A stretch of DNA of 64,000 bases from Francisellaceae bacterium (GTDB lineage Bacteria > Pseudomonadota > Gammaproteobacteria > UBA6186 > Azoamicaceae), in contig JABJGS010000036.1 of NCBI GenBank assembly GCA_018703155.1, positions 34,616 through 98,615 on the forward strand, in the 5' to 3' direction. The position numbers were made by a program, and so were the translations under genes. Shown in pieces: positions 36,173 to 45,622 of this stretch. The notes beneath the pieces are model-generated. The model did no database searches. It was not told where the DNA came from and saw only the letters and a list, made by a program, of their open reading frames with translations. Numbering within the stretch: position 1 is the stretch's first letter; each line of letters starts with the position of its first letter.

Positions 36173-37349
36173 CTCCATAGCCTTATATGTTCACTTACCT
36201 TGGTGTATTCGCAAGTGTCCATATTGTGATTTCAATTCACATCAATTGAACACTACCTTACCTGAAGATGATTATATCAATGCGCTATTGCTAGATTTAA
36301 AAAATGATCTACATTTTTTAAATACCCAAAGAGTAATTACTACTATCTTTTTTGGTGGTGGCACACCTAGCCTTATTAGTCCTGCTGCATACAAAAAACT
36401 GTTAGATGGTATAAATAAGCAAATACCTATATCTAGTAGGGCAGAAATAACCATGGAAGCTAACCCTGGAACAGTTGAGCACGCTAATTTTAAAGACTAT
36501 TATAAGGCCGGTATTAATCGTATCTCCTTAGGAGTTCAAAGTTTCCAAGCTGACAAACTCAAAATATTAGGCCGGATCCATGGTCAAGAAGAATCTCATA
36601 ATGCTATTAATAAAATTAAAGATGCTGGTTTTGATAATTTTAATATCGATATTATGCACAGCCTTCCAGAACAGGCTCTACATGAGGCATTAGAAGATTT
36701 GCAAACCGCTATTGCTCACACTCCAACTCATATATCTTGGTACCAATTAACGCTAGAGCCTGGAACAAATTTCTATCATAAACCCCCATCACTACCCAGT
36801 GATGAAGTACAAGATGAAATCCATGATCAAGGCAGCAAACTACTCAATGAATATAACTATTTACAATACGAAGTATCAGCTCATTCTTTAGAAAATAATC
36901 ACCACTGCTCTCACAATAAAAATTATTGGTTATATGGTGACTATATAGGCATTGGTGCTGGCGCACATGGAAAAATATCTAACTCCGAAAATAATTCTAT
37001 TATCCGAACAGTAAAAATTCGCCACCCCAAATTTTATTTAACACCAACAAAACCATTCCTAGCCAGTCAAGAAGTAATCGATATAGATCGTCGGCCCCTT
37101 GAATTTATGCTTAACGCTCTTCGACTAACAAGCGGCTTTAACACATTACAATTTGAGGCTGCAACCATGCTCCCAATCTCATGCATTAAGCCACAACTAC
37201 AAAAAGCTATTGATACCGGCTTTTTATCGTTGCATAATAGCACCTACAAGCCAACACAAACTGGAATGTTATTTCATAATGACTTGCTAGAAATATTTTT
37301 GGCGCATGATAACACCTTAGAGTCAAACCAACACTATGAGCACAAATAG
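36165..37349 (+). CDS. hemW: Radical SAM haem chaperone HemW
   Basis: Start set at ATG 36165, just before IALYVHLPWCIRKCPYCDF, the radical-SAM Cys-x3-Cys-x2-Cys cluster site; the frame extends 90 nt further upstream inside rdgB. The 394-residue protein then shows FFGGGTPSL, TMEANPGT, RISLGVQSF and the HemW-specific YEVSAHS and GIGAGAHGK. It lacks the signs of a true oxygen-independent coproporphyrinogen oxidase (HemN) and is the haem-insertion chaperone type. The 3' end overlaps the next gene by 14 bp. Confidence 0.93.
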   Translation: MTNSIALYVHLPWCIRKCPYCDFNSHQLNTTLPEDDYINALLLDLKNDLHFLNTQRVITTIFFGGGTPSLISPAAYKKLLDGINKQIPISSRAEITMEANPGTVEHANFKDYYKAGINRISLGVQSFQADKLKILGRIHGQEESHNAINKIKDAGFDNFNIDIMHSLPEQALHEALEDLQTAIAHTPTHISWYQLTLEPGTNFYHKPPSLPSDEVQDEIHDQGSKLLNEYNYLQYEVSAHSLENNHHCSHNKNYWLYGDYIGIGAGAHGKISNSENNSIIRTVKIRHPKFYLTPTKPFLASQEVIDIDRRPLEFMLNALRLTSGFNTLQFEAATMLPISCIKPQLQKAIDTGFLSLHNSTYKPTQTGMLFHNDLLEIFLAHDNTLESNQHYEHK

Positions 37350-37872
37350 TTACCTGCCTGAACCAAACGAATTAAGCGCTGTAAGCCTACACTTTTTTGA
37401 AAGTCGCTTACAAATTAAATTAATTATGTTAACAATGAACATGCTTTCATTGATATTAGCTTCATTAGTTATGCTTGTTTTTCAAACCAATGGAAATATT
37501 AGTTATAATTCTATATTTTTTGTTATTTTTGCTTATGTATGGCTTTTTCATAGAAAGAAAGTACAACAATTTTTTGTACGTCAACGTTATAGAAAGGCTA
37601 TCTCACGCAATCCCGAACAACCATGGTCATTTCATGTAACAAAATATAAAATCAAAGGCCAGGTCATGGCTAATGACATCAATATTAAATGGACCAGCAT
37701 ACGTAAAATTTATTACTTGAAAAATTTACATGGTTACATGATCCCCCTAACTGGATTAAAAAATTCTGGGAGATTCATCTGGCTACCAAATTCTGGATTT
37801 AACCAAGAAAATGATTTGCTTCAATTCAAGCAATTCCTAATTGATAATAAAATAAAAATAAAAAAAAGATAA
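37336..37872 (+). CDS. YcxB-like membrane protein
   Basis: The 178-residue protein has two membrane helices near residues 34-54 and 60-73, then a cytoplasmic part with YKIKGQVMANDINIKWTSIRKIYYL and GFNQENDLLQFKQFL, resembling the YcxB C-terminal domain (W.....I......Y.......IP). It starts 14 bp inside hemW and is presumably cotranscribed. Function of the family is unknown. Confidence 0.65.
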   Translation: MSTNSYLPEPNELSAVSLHFFESRLQIKLIMLTMNMLSLILASLVMLVFQTNGNISYNSIFFVIFAYVWLFHRKKVQQFFVRQRYRKAISRNPEQPWSFHVTKYKIKGQVMANDINIKWTSIRKIYYLKNLHGYMIPLTGLKNSGRFIWLPNSGFNQENDLLQFKQFLIDNKIKIKKR

Positions 37873-37890
37873 TTCCATAATCAACATTTT

Positions 37891-39732
37891 TTATGGGTAA
37901 TACCAATTTACACTGATCATCAAAGTAGTTGTAAATAAAATTGTCATCATTCCTCCATACCTAAGAAAGTGATGAGCCTTATATCCTCCAGGGCCTGCAA
38001 TCAAAGCATTAACTTGATGTGTTGGAATCAAAAATGTATTACATGCAGATAGAGCAACAATTAATGCCAAAACTTTTGGATCCGTGTTTAATTGCACACC
38101 TATATTTAATGCCAATGGCACCATTAAAATAGTGGCCCCAATATTTGATATAACCAAAGCCATTATTGTAGTGAACAAAGATAGTATCAATTGTACTGAC
38201 CAGATAGGCAAGTGCAATAAATAATCTAATACCAAATTTATCAACCAATTAGCTGTACCACTAGTTTGCATAACTAAACCTAAAGGTAATAGCCCTGCGA
38301 TTAGAAATACTGTTCGCCAACTTACACTTTCATAAGCCTGATCTATGGTTATTACACCAGTAACAACCATACCTAAGGCACCAGCTAACAAACTAACAGA
38401 CAGAGGGGCAAGATCAGCAATCACTAAAGCGATAGAGAGTAAGAAACAAAACAATGCTTGTGGTATTTTATGAGTTAAATATAATTTTTCACGAGGATAA
38501 GATGTAGTTATTACTACAAAATCTGGTTGCTCTCTAAACTCATTAAGTGCTTGCCATTGGCTATACATACCCAAAGTATCACCAGTCCTCAACACAACAC
38601 TATCTAGTGCAGCTCCAGTATATATTTTGTCACCTCTTAATAACGCTAAAACATTAAGGGCATGATTTCTACGCATATGTAATTCTCTAACTTCTTGGCC
38701 AACAAATTGTGAGCTAGGTGGTATTACTGATTCAGATAAACCAGATTTGCTTGAATGCAATAATTCTGCAAAAGAATTTAGTTTTTCTTGAACTTGCAAT
38801 CCATGTCTTTTGGCAAAATCTACAACTAATTGCTTTTTGCCCATTATAGCAATATCTTGGCCGCGTAATATCTGAGTACATCTTAATGGAGGGAAACACA
38901 TGCCAGATTTTGAGTGAATAGCAATAACTGAAAGCTCCCCTGACATTTCATTTTCAAATTCACGCAAACATTTACCAATTAACGTACATGAGGATAAAAC
39001 CCTAAGCTCAAAAACTTCTCCTCCCTTATTATATGTTTTTTTAAAGTAATTTCTGATATGGGATATCTTACTACCCTTTGACTTTTTTTCATCTAATTTA
39101 GGCATAACCAAGGTTAAATATAATACTCCAACAAATAATAAGAGCAGCCCTATGGGGAATATATCAAATAACTTAAATTTAGAAATATTGGCATTTACAA
39201 AATTATTTGCCTCGACAGCATCTGCAAGCAAGCTGTTGAGTATTAGCATTGGACTTGAACCAACAGTAGTCAAAGTACCACCTAGCAATGCACAGAACGC
39301 CATTGGCATTAACAAGGATGATTTCGAAATACCCAGACGTTTAGAAATGCGATTTGCTACGGGTAAAAATAGTGACACTGTTCCCAAACTACGCAATATT
39401 GAGGATAAAAATCCAGAAATTATTAACAATGCCGTTGATGTTCTCCTTGGATTATTATTTCCAAACTTTAAAATCCAACGAGCAATTTTCACTGTAATAC
39501 CAGCATTATCTAAGCTATAACTTATGATCATTACCCCAATAAGAGAAATCGAGGCCTCACTAGAAAAACCAGAAAATAGCTGGTTAGGTGGCAATAATCC
39601 TGTAAGACCAATAGTCACCAATACTAAAATAGCAACTAAATCTACTCGAACTGACGCTGAAATTAGTATTCCTGAGGTTAAACACAGGATAATCAGCACT
39701 AAAATTATTTCATTATTAATCCCGGAACCCAT
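37891..39732 (-). CDS. DASS-type transporter with two RCK_C domains
   Basis: The 613-residue protein has five or six N-terminal membrane helices (1-215), a soluble central region (about 225-415) with two TrkA-C-like domains (FELRVLSSCTLIGKCL and SESVIPPSSQFVGQEVRELHMRR), and a second helical bundle to the C-terminus containing SNIGATILMVPLALNIG near 555 and SACNTFLIPTHQVNALI, the transport motif of the citrate/dicarboxylate/sulfate superfamily. The SNT and NTF/PTH elements suggest Na+- or H+-coupled anion transport. The substrate cannot be assigned; sulfate, dicarboxylate and others are possible. Confidence 0.85.
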   Translation of the reverse strand: MGSGINNEIILVLIILCLTSGILISASVRVDLVAILVLVTIGLTGLLPPNQLFSGFSSEASISLIGVMIISYSLDNAGITVKIARWILKFGNNNPRRTSTALLIISGFLSSILRSLGTVSLFLPVANRISKRLGISKSSLLMPMAFCALLGGTLTTVGSSPMLILNSLLADAVEANNFVNANISKFKLFDIFPIGLLLLFVGVLYLTLVMPKLDEKKSKGSKISHIRNYFKKTYNKGGEVFELRVLSSCTLIGKCLREFENEMSGELSVIAIHSKSGMCFPPLRCTQILRGQDIAIMGKKQLVVDFAKRHGLQVQEKLNSFAELLHSSKSGLSESVIPPSSQFVGQEVRELHMRRNHALNVLALLRGDKIYTGAALDSVVLRTGDTLGMYSQWQALNEFREQPDFVVITTSYPREKLYLTHKIPQALFCFLLSIALVIADLAPLSVSLLAGALGMVVTGVITIDQAYESVSWRTVFLIAGLLPLGLVMQTSGTANWLINLVLDYLLHLPIWSVQLILSLFTTIMALVISNIGATILMVPLALNIGVQLNTDPKVLALIVALSACNTFLIPTHQVNALIAGPGGYKAHHFLRYGGMMTILFTTTLMISVNWYYP

Positions 39733-39900
39733 AATTACTCCTATATCTTAATTATATACCCTCATTTCCGATACAAAAACCATCTCGGTAAAATTTAGAA
39801 AATCCACATAGGTGAAATTGTTAAATGTCGTCCTGGACAAAACCGTGACCAACCACCTACTATTAATATAACTGTGCAAAAAATGCTTATTGGAGCTACA

Positions 39901-39929
39901 TTTATACTTAGGTGTCTAAGCAATATAAT
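39901..39929 (+). promoter_or_regulatory. Promoter of the 80-residue protein gene
   Basis: TTTATA (39901-39906) and a perfect TATAAT (39924-39929) are 17 bp apart, giving a leader of about 18 nt before the ATG at 39955. Confidence 0.55.
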
Positions 39930-39954
39930 GTATGCACATTAATTAGGTAACAAC

Positions 39955-40197
39955 ATGAGCGAAAAAACAATAAAAGAAAAGATAGCTGAAGTAGCTAAAA
40001 CCTTCCTGGAAACGGCGAAGGCTGTTGCTACTAGCAGCGAAACAAAGGCAGCATTAACATCAGCGAAAGAAACTATCGGCAATGCAGTCAAAAGTGGTAA
40101 TAAAAAAAATGATACTGCCGCCCCGGAATCTGATGCATCTCCTAAAGACCAGCCTGAAGCAGGCAGTGAAGAAAACAAAGACAAACCTAAAGAATAA
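39955..40197 (+). CDS. Small hydrophilic Ala/Lys/Glu-rich protein, 80 aa
   Basis: The start is ATG with AGGT 9 nt upstream and a good promoter. Residues 1-48 could form one long amphipathic helix (KIAEVAKTFLETAKAVATS); residues 49-80 are Pro/Glu/Lys/Asp-rich and surely disordered. A hairpin directly after the stop supports a monocistronic transcript. The opposite strand is also open over this stretch (39939-40184) but has no ribosome site. Function unknown; it is not a recognised family. Confidence 0.65.
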   Translation: MSEKTIKEKIAEVAKTFLETAKAVATSSETKAALTSAKETIGNAVKSGNKKNDTAAPESDASPKDQPEAGSEENKDKPKE

Positions 40198-40229
40198 TAT
40201 GTTCATCTACTTAAAATGGACATATTATT
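40193..40229 (+). terminator. Hairpin after the 80-residue protein gene
   Basis: AATAATATGTTCAT (40193-40206) pairs with ATGGACATATTATT (40216-40229) over 14 bp with one G-T. The stem begins within the stop codon; it is AT-rich and has no long T-tract. Confidence 0.5.
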
Positions 40230-40454
40230 CATTCAATTGCCTCAGCAAGATTTATACTCCTAGCGATGTTCATAAAATATCCATCAAATAGAAACATAAG
40301 CTGCTTATTATCAAAAAAATATTTAATTAACAATATGTGATTGCAGGGTGGTCGTCGCCTTCGATGCAACAATATAAAAAACAGTGGATTTTACTATTTT
40401 TTTTTTGTTATGATTTAAGAAATAGCTAAATTAAAGTGTTCCAGGAGGAAATTA

Positions 40455-40784
40455 ATGGCGACTAAAAAGAGAAAGAAGATATCTCAAGCCTTCACTAAAT
40501 CTCAATTGGTTAAAGAAATTTCAGAAAGATGTGATCTGAACAAGAACCAAGTAACTCATGTTCTTGATGAAATGAAAGATATTATTGCTTCACATCTTAA
40601 AAAAAATGGTCCAGAAAAATTCACACTACCTGGAATTCTCAAAATCCAAGTTCGCAATGTGGATGCAAAACCATCCCGAGAAGGAATTAATCCATTTACA
40701 AAAGAACCAACGGTCTACCCAGCTAAAGCTGCTTCTAGAAAGGTAAGAGTAACCCCTCTTAAACAACTAAAAGAAATGGCATAA
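40455..40784 (+). CDS. HU/IHF-like DNA-binding protein
   Basis: The 109-residue basic protein has a Lys-rich N-terminal tail followed by an HU fold: TKSQLVKEISERCDLNKNQVTHVLDEM, ILKIQVRNVDAKPSR, GINPFTKEPTVYPAKAASRKVRVTPL. The KFTLPGILKI and GINPFTKE elements match the HU-like paralogue found in Legionella, Coxiella and other proteobacteria in addition to HupB and IHF. It has a very strong AGGAGG 7 nt before the ATG. A nucleoid-structuring role is likely. Confidence 0.9.
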   Translation: MATKKRKKISQAFTKSQLVKEISERCDLNKNQVTHVLDEMKDIIASHLKKNGPEKFTLPGILKIQVRNVDAKPSREGINPFTKEPTVYPAKAASRKVRVTPLKQLKEMA

Positions 40785-40797
40785 TTATTCGTGGCAC

Positions 40798-43182
40798 TTA
40801 CTTAGACGTAACTAGTGAGTGCCACTTAAAATCGGGAATTTCTCCAAATTTATAATCTCTAATAATTTTATAACCTATTTTTTCTTTAGGTATAATTGGC
40901 TCTTCCGAATCACGATATATATCTTCCACAGTAATTTTCAATAACCATGGGTCTATAAAACAATAGTTGCTATCATGTGGCTTAAAAGACACTGCCAGAA
41001 ACAATCTGTTTTTGATATTTTTCAAAAACAACGTTAATGGCTCTATTGTATACTTACCTACACCAACTTTATGCACCGTTAAAGGAGTCCGACTAAGAAG
41101 CTTAAATTCATTGTTTGCAAAAACATATAACTCTACCTTATTCACAATGATTTTTGTTAATTCTTGATTAATTGCAAATATTAATTGCTCTGACTTTGTA
41201 TCTAAAGTATAGATACCATGTAAAAACCCCTGTGTAGATAATATATCAATACTATCAACTAGCACGCAGAATCTAGGCTTAGAATTTTCAGAATCTGCAT
41301 ATAACTTATGTAACACTCCATGATGGCAATAGGTAGCACTGGGACTCTCTAAACCATACCCCATATACTCATTATCTATATTTTTTACTGCTATTGGCCC
41401 AGAGCTTGCTGAGACGACACAGGTTAACTGGCAAGCAACCATAACCTCATCACCACCATTCGCTTGTACATATATACAATCATTCTGTGCGTGAATATTA
41501 TATATTGCATACCTATGACTATGCCCAGAATAAATCATCACTGGCAACTTTAGGGATAAGAGTATTTTCAACAGCCACATTTTATTGTTTTTAAAAGACC
41601 CAGAATCATATTTGCTGTATCTATCTACAACATCCATGTTCATTTTAATGTCTTTGGTTAAAGGCAACCCATAATCATAATTTATAATTGGTGCATGAGT
41701 AAAAATTTGTATTTTCTGTATTAACTTAATAGACTGAGGCAGAGTTATAATTAATTTTTTCTGATTTTCATTTAGCATTGTGTTTGCTCGTGGCAACATA
41801 CCGACCATCTTAACAACAGGCTCTAATATAGATTCGTCTTTACCCCAATCTATACCAACAAACATCTGATTGTCCACAACAAATTTAACATCCACAATTG
41901 ATGTTAAGAAAAAAAAATAATACCTCTGCAGATATGGTTTATAGTTATATTCCCCCAAATGATGCTTATTAATTATTTTATTATATCCAGGTCCAAATAG
42001 TAATATCGCCTCATAAAAAGTTAAATTATGATCCATTGGAATCGTAGAATTAGCTTTAACTCCACCTGGGGATGCAATTTTATTTTGAAACAATCTAGGA
42101 GAAATTCCATATGGCATTTCATAGGAATCATGATTCCCAAAGGTAAAAAAAACTGGCTTGCCAAAGTCACGATAAAACTTTTCAATCAATTTGTAAAAAT
42201 TATTTACGTCAACATATAAAATATTTCTTTCTTTCAATGTTGAATTATTTATATTTAAAGTCTCCCATATAGAATCATGTTCCCAATTATCTATATTTTC
42301 AACATCAACATTATAATGAAAATCAACTATATCTCCAGTCACCCATATTATATCTACTTTATTGTTTCGCCCTAATTTGTTCATTAGTTGTCGAACAGAA
42401 TCCATTGGGTCATGTATCTTTTCTGCTGGTCTTGTATTATTTGCCATTTTTACGGCCATATTTTTCTTCAAAACCACCACTCTAGAGGAAATATGTAAAT
42501 CTGTAATATGTGCAACATTAATTTCTTTATTGGGCAATACAAAAAAAGGATGCCAATCTTTAGTATTATCCAAACAAATACTTTTCTTTTTTCCTAGACT
42601 CAGCTTTTCAAGTTCCGTTATGTTGATTTTTTGCTGTAACCCCGAAGTAATCGCCCCATTTCCAGCCACGTCACCTACTTCATACCAAGCCATATTCTTC
42701 AAGCATGGACTCAAGTCTACAGGTTGCCGGCATACTACTATTTTTTTAAAACCATATTCAAAGTATGCCATCAGTACATCCTTGGCAATAGTACAACAAA
42801 AATCATCTTGCTTAACTTCAATATAACAATCCATACCGAGCTCCACATCCATTATCCTAATAATCCCCGGTAATAGATCAAATTTACTACTTCTATCAAA
42901 TTCTACATCTCCTGCAAATTCAGAGTATCTCAATTGTAAATTTATTCTTTTTTGCATAAGAGATGTATTATCTTTAAATTTGTTGTTTTCACCTACAGAT
43001 AAGGCTTCATTAACTAACAAAATAAAAATAAATTGTTGCCCCTGAGTAATTACAGCCGGCATGCACATAGATGGGTATAAGATAAGTGCTCTAGCACGCT
43101 CTAAACATGCTATGTTAGGCAGCACCAATGTATTGTCTACAGTTACTTTGTTTTGATTGAGATATGCCACAATAATACACAC
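40798..43182 (-). CDS. Large metallophosphoesterase, 794 aa
   Basis: A calcineurin-like phosphoesterase core lies at about residues 222-560 with all five metal-binding motifs: DLH (Asp228, His230), GDIVD (283-287), GNHD (349-352), THAP (His496) and GHSH (553-556). The insert between GNHD and THAP is unusually long. Residues 1-220 and 570-794 match nothing I know; the latter seems beta-rich. No signal peptide is seen. The start is uncertain: GTG 43182 opens the frame but lacks a ribosome site, and GTG 43170 is an alternative. It follows trmB by 47 bp. Substrate may be a phosphodiester, phosphoprotein or nucleotide. Confidence 0.8.
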   Translation of the reverse strand: MCIIVAYLNQNKVTVDNTLVLPNIACLERARALILYPSMCMPAVITQGQQFIFILLVNEALSVGENNKFKDNTSLMQKRINLQLRYSEFAGDVEFDRSSKFDLLPGIIRIMDVELGMDCYIEVKQDDFCCTIAKDVLMAYFEYGFKKIVVCRQPVDLSPCLKNMAWYEVGDVAGNGAITSGLQQKINITELEKLSLGKKKSICLDNTKDWHPFFVLPNKEINVAHITDLHISSRVVVLKKNMAVKMANNTRPAEKIHDPMDSVRQLMNKLGRNNKVDIIWVTGDIVDFHYNVDVENIDNWEHDSIWETLNINNSTLKERNILYVDVNNFYKLIEKFYRDFGKPVFFTFGNHDSYEMPYGISPRLFQNKIASPGGVKANSTIPMDHNLTFYEAILLFGPGYNKIINKHHLGEYNYKPYLQRYYFFFLTSIVDVKFVVDNQMFVGIDWGKDESILEPVVKMVGMLPRANTMLNENQKKLIITLPQSIKLIQKIQIFTHAPIINYDYGLPLTKDIKMNMDVVDRYSKYDSGSFKNNKMWLLKILLSLKLPVMIYSGHSHRYAIYNIHAQNDCIYVQANGGDEVMVACQLTCVVSASSGPIAVKNIDNEYMGYGLESPSATYCHHGVLHKLYADSENSKPRFCVLVDSIDILSTQGFLHGIYTLDTKSEQLIFAINQELTKIIVNKVELYVFANNEFKLLSRTPLTVHKVGVGKYTIEPLTLFLKNIKNRLFLAVSFKPHDSNYCFIDPWLLKITVEDIYRDSEEPIIPKEKIGYKIIRDYKFGEIPDFKWHSLVTSK

Positions 43183-43229
43183 ATAGAAACAAAATGTATG
43201 TTACCTTTCAGCGCTCATAAAAAAAATGG

Positions 43230-43904
43230 TCATTTTGCTAGAGGAATTAGGTGAAACTCACTAATAGCCCTTTGCTCTTTTATAGCCCTACCTTCAAATT
43301 TAGTTAAAATTCTATATGGGCAACGCTGGCCATAGAAAGTACCTTTTTGAAAAAGATCCTTAACGTCTTCTAAGCTCTCACCAATTCCATCTGCATAGTT
43401 TTGCCAATCTGTAGCAATAAACACATCTGCTTGTGCTTCTATTTTTTTCCAAACTAACTCAAAAAAGCTAGATTGTAATAACCTGCGTTTATGATGTCTT
43501 TTTTTCTGCCAAGGATCTGGAAAAAATACAAAGACCTTAGCAAGGGCGTTATCAGGAATGAAATCATTTAGAATTTCTACCGCATCACTACAAGCAACTC
43601 TAACGTTATTAATATTATTAGAATCGAGATGTCGCATTAATTTAAAAGCACCAGTTCTATAAACGTCAATGCCAATAAAATTATACTGTGAATGCTCCTT
43701 AGCCTGCGCTAGAAGATTTGCCCCATCACCAAACCCTATTTCTAAAATAATAGGTGCTTTATTAGAGAATAACTCGGAAAAACAGTCCTCGAGATCAAAA
43801 CCATATTTTCCCCATAGAGCTGGCCAGCGCTCACTATGCTCTTGGTTTTTTCTTCCTTCGCGACGCACAAAACTTCTTATTTTTCTTAGTTGGTTTTCAT
43901 TCAT
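43230..43904 (-). CDS. trmB: tRNA (guanine-N7)-methyltransferase
   Basis: Methylates G46 of tRNA using SAM. The 224 residues have the start RKIRSFVRREGR, the SAM motif ILEIGFGDGANLL near 53, IGIDVY, FFPDPWQKKRHHKRRL near 127-142, and RILTKFEGRA near the end. Length is normal. Divergent from pdxS across a 146-bp gap. Confidence 0.97.
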   Translation of the reverse strand: MNENQLRKIRSFVRREGRKNQEHSERWPALWGKYGFDLEDCFSELFSNKAPIILEIGFGDGANLLAQAKEHSQYNFIGIDVYRTGAFKLMRHLDSNNINNVRVACSDAVEILNDFIPDNALAKVFVFFPDPWQKKRHHKRRLLQSSFFELVWKKIEAQADVFIATDWQNYADGIGESLEDVKDLFQKGTFYGQRCPYRILTKFEGRAIKEQRAISEFHLIPLAK

Positions 43905-44050
43905 AGCAATGGCTCATCTGTTGTTCATGACAAATCCTATTATGCACGGATCATTATGTCAAGTACCTTGCTTCATAATGCAAGTGCTCTTCCATTGTGA
44001 CCTCGCAAGTGTCAGAATTGTCCTGCTACAAATTATTTAAGGATCTGATA

Positions 44051-44926
44051 ATGACTACACTAAGACTGAAAACTGGACTTGCAGAAATGCTTAAAGGCAG
44101 CGTAATTATGGATGTTACAGATGCAAAACAAGCAGCTATAGCACAAGAGGCCGGAGCAGCTGCAGTTATGGCACTTGAACGTGTACCAGCTGATATCAGG
44201 GCACAAGGCGGTATTGCAAGAATGTCAGATCCACGAATGATCAAAGATATAATTTCAACTGTTAATATTCCTGTAATGGCTAAAGTCAGAATTGGACACT
44301 TTGTTGAAGCTCAAATATTACAAGCTCTTGGTGTTGATTACATCGATGAGAGTGAAGTTCTAACTCCTGCAGATCATGTACACCATATTGATAAACATGC
44401 CTTTGATGTGCCTTTTGTCTGTGGCTGTAGAAATCTTGGTGAAGCACTACGCAGAATTACAGAAGGCGCTGCAATGATCCGCACTAAAGGTGAAGCTGGA
44501 ACTGGTGATATTATAGAAGCAGTAAAACATATGAGAGCTATTAACAGTGGCATTAAAAAATTAACAACCCTTGGCAATGAAGAATTATTTCTAGCTGCCA
44601 AAGAACTTTCAGCACCATACGATCTTGTGAAAAAAGTTGCACAAGACGGTGCACTGCCAGTACCAAATTTTTCTGCTGGCGGCATTGCTACTCCTGCAGA
44701 TGCAGCACTAATGCGCCAGCTTGGTGCACAAGCTATTTTTGTTGGTTCAGGGATCTTTAAGTCCTCAGACCCTCAAAAAAGAGCAAAAGCTATTGTCCTT
44801 GCTGCAACACATTATAATGACGCAAATCTTCTTGCTGAAATTTCTGAAGATTTAGGTGAGCCTATGTCTGGTATTGCAGCGCATGAGTTAGATGAATCTA
44901 GCCGGTATAGTCAACGCGGAAGCTAG
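44051..44926 (+). CDS. pdxS: Pyridoxal 5'-phosphate synthase, lyase subunit
   Basis: Makes PLP from ribose 5-phosphate, glyceraldehyde 3-phosphate and ammonia supplied by PdxT. I start at ATG 44051 with AAGGA 8 nt upstream; the frame opens 54 nt earlier. The 291-residue TIM barrel shows [37 protein letters not shown] with the catalytic Lys, [10 protein letters not shown] and [12 protein letters not shown]. pdxT follows by 6 bp. This DXP-independent pathway is uncommon in gammaproteobacteria and replaces PdxA/PdxJ. Confidence 0.97.
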   Translation: MTTLRLKTGLAEMLKGSVIMDVTDAKQAAIAQEAGAAAVMALERVPADIRAQGGIARMSDPRMIKDIISTVNIPVMAKVRIGHFVEAQILQALGVDYIDESEVLTPADHVHHIDKHAFDVPFVCGCRNLGEALRRITEGAAMIRTKGEAGTGDIIEAVKHMRAINSGIKKLTTLGNEELFLAAKELSAPYDLVKKVAQDGALPVPNFSAGGIATPADAALMRQLGAQAIFVGSGIFKSSDPQKRAKAIVLAATHYNDANLLAEISEDLGEPMSGIAAHELDESSRYSQRGS

Positions 44927-44932
44927 TCAATA

Positions 44933-45511
44933 ATGCTTAATATTGGGATCTTGGCACTACAAGGTGGCTATATAGCCCATCAAAATGTACTGGCGAAATT
45001 AGAAGTAACATCAACGCTTATAACTTCGCCATCCCAACTAGATAAAGTTCACGGCCTGATCATTCCAGGAGGTGAAAGCAGCTCCATGATCAAATTATTG
45101 TCTAGCGCAATGATTGATGCCATTCACCAACTGCATTTACGCAACACTCCTATTTTGGGCACTTGTGCTGGCTCTATATTGCTAGCGCGCAATGTAGAGC
45201 CTCCACAATTTTCTTTTAATTTTATAAATATTACAGCAACAAGAAATGCTTATGGCCGACAATTAGACAGTTTCGTTGATAATATTAAGATTAACAGTGC
45301 TAATGAGCAGCTTATCGAGGCAGTTTTTATTCGAGCTCCAAAGCTTAAATACCCCGGTCCACATGTTGAGCTCCTAGCTCAGTACGATAATTCACCAATT
45401 CTAATAAAAGAAAAAAATGTTTTATTAGCCACATTCCACCCAGAGCTCACGAAATCAACATTCATCCACACTTTATTTATGAATGAATGTAAGCTATTTG
45501 CTAGTAAATAG
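44933..45511 (+). CDS. pdxT: Pyridoxal 5'-phosphate synthase, glutaminase subunit
   Basis: Class I glutaminase feeding ammonia to PdxS. The 192 residues have IPGGESSSM near 46, the nucleophile Cys in LGTCAGSILLA near 80, RNAYGRQLDSF, FIRAP and the His/Glu pair in TFHPELT near 170. Length matches the family. Cotranscribed with pdxS. Confidence 0.96.
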   Translation: MLNIGILALQGGYIAHQNVLAKLEVTSTLITSPSQLDKVHGLIIPGGESSSMIKLLSSAMIDAIHQLHLRNTPILGTCAGSILLARNVEPPQFSFNFINITATRNAYGRQLDSFVDNIKINSANEQLIEAVFIRAPKLKYPGPHVELLAQYDNSPILIKEKNVLLATFHPELTKSTFIHTLFMNECKLFASK

Positions 45512-45622
45512 CTCATTTACCTATTTTTAGCTATGATTATTGCAATACACACGGTTTGAGAGCTAAAATTATTGATGTTCATCTCAACTTCATCCTAAAT
45601 TTACAAAGGCGGGTTCTATCAC

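Noticed and set aside
39939..40184. 81-codon minus-strand frame opposite the 80-residue protein gene
   Set aside because: It is hydrophobic by mirror of an Ala/Lys/Glu-rich gene, and the plus-strand gene has promoter, ribosome site and terminator while this has none.
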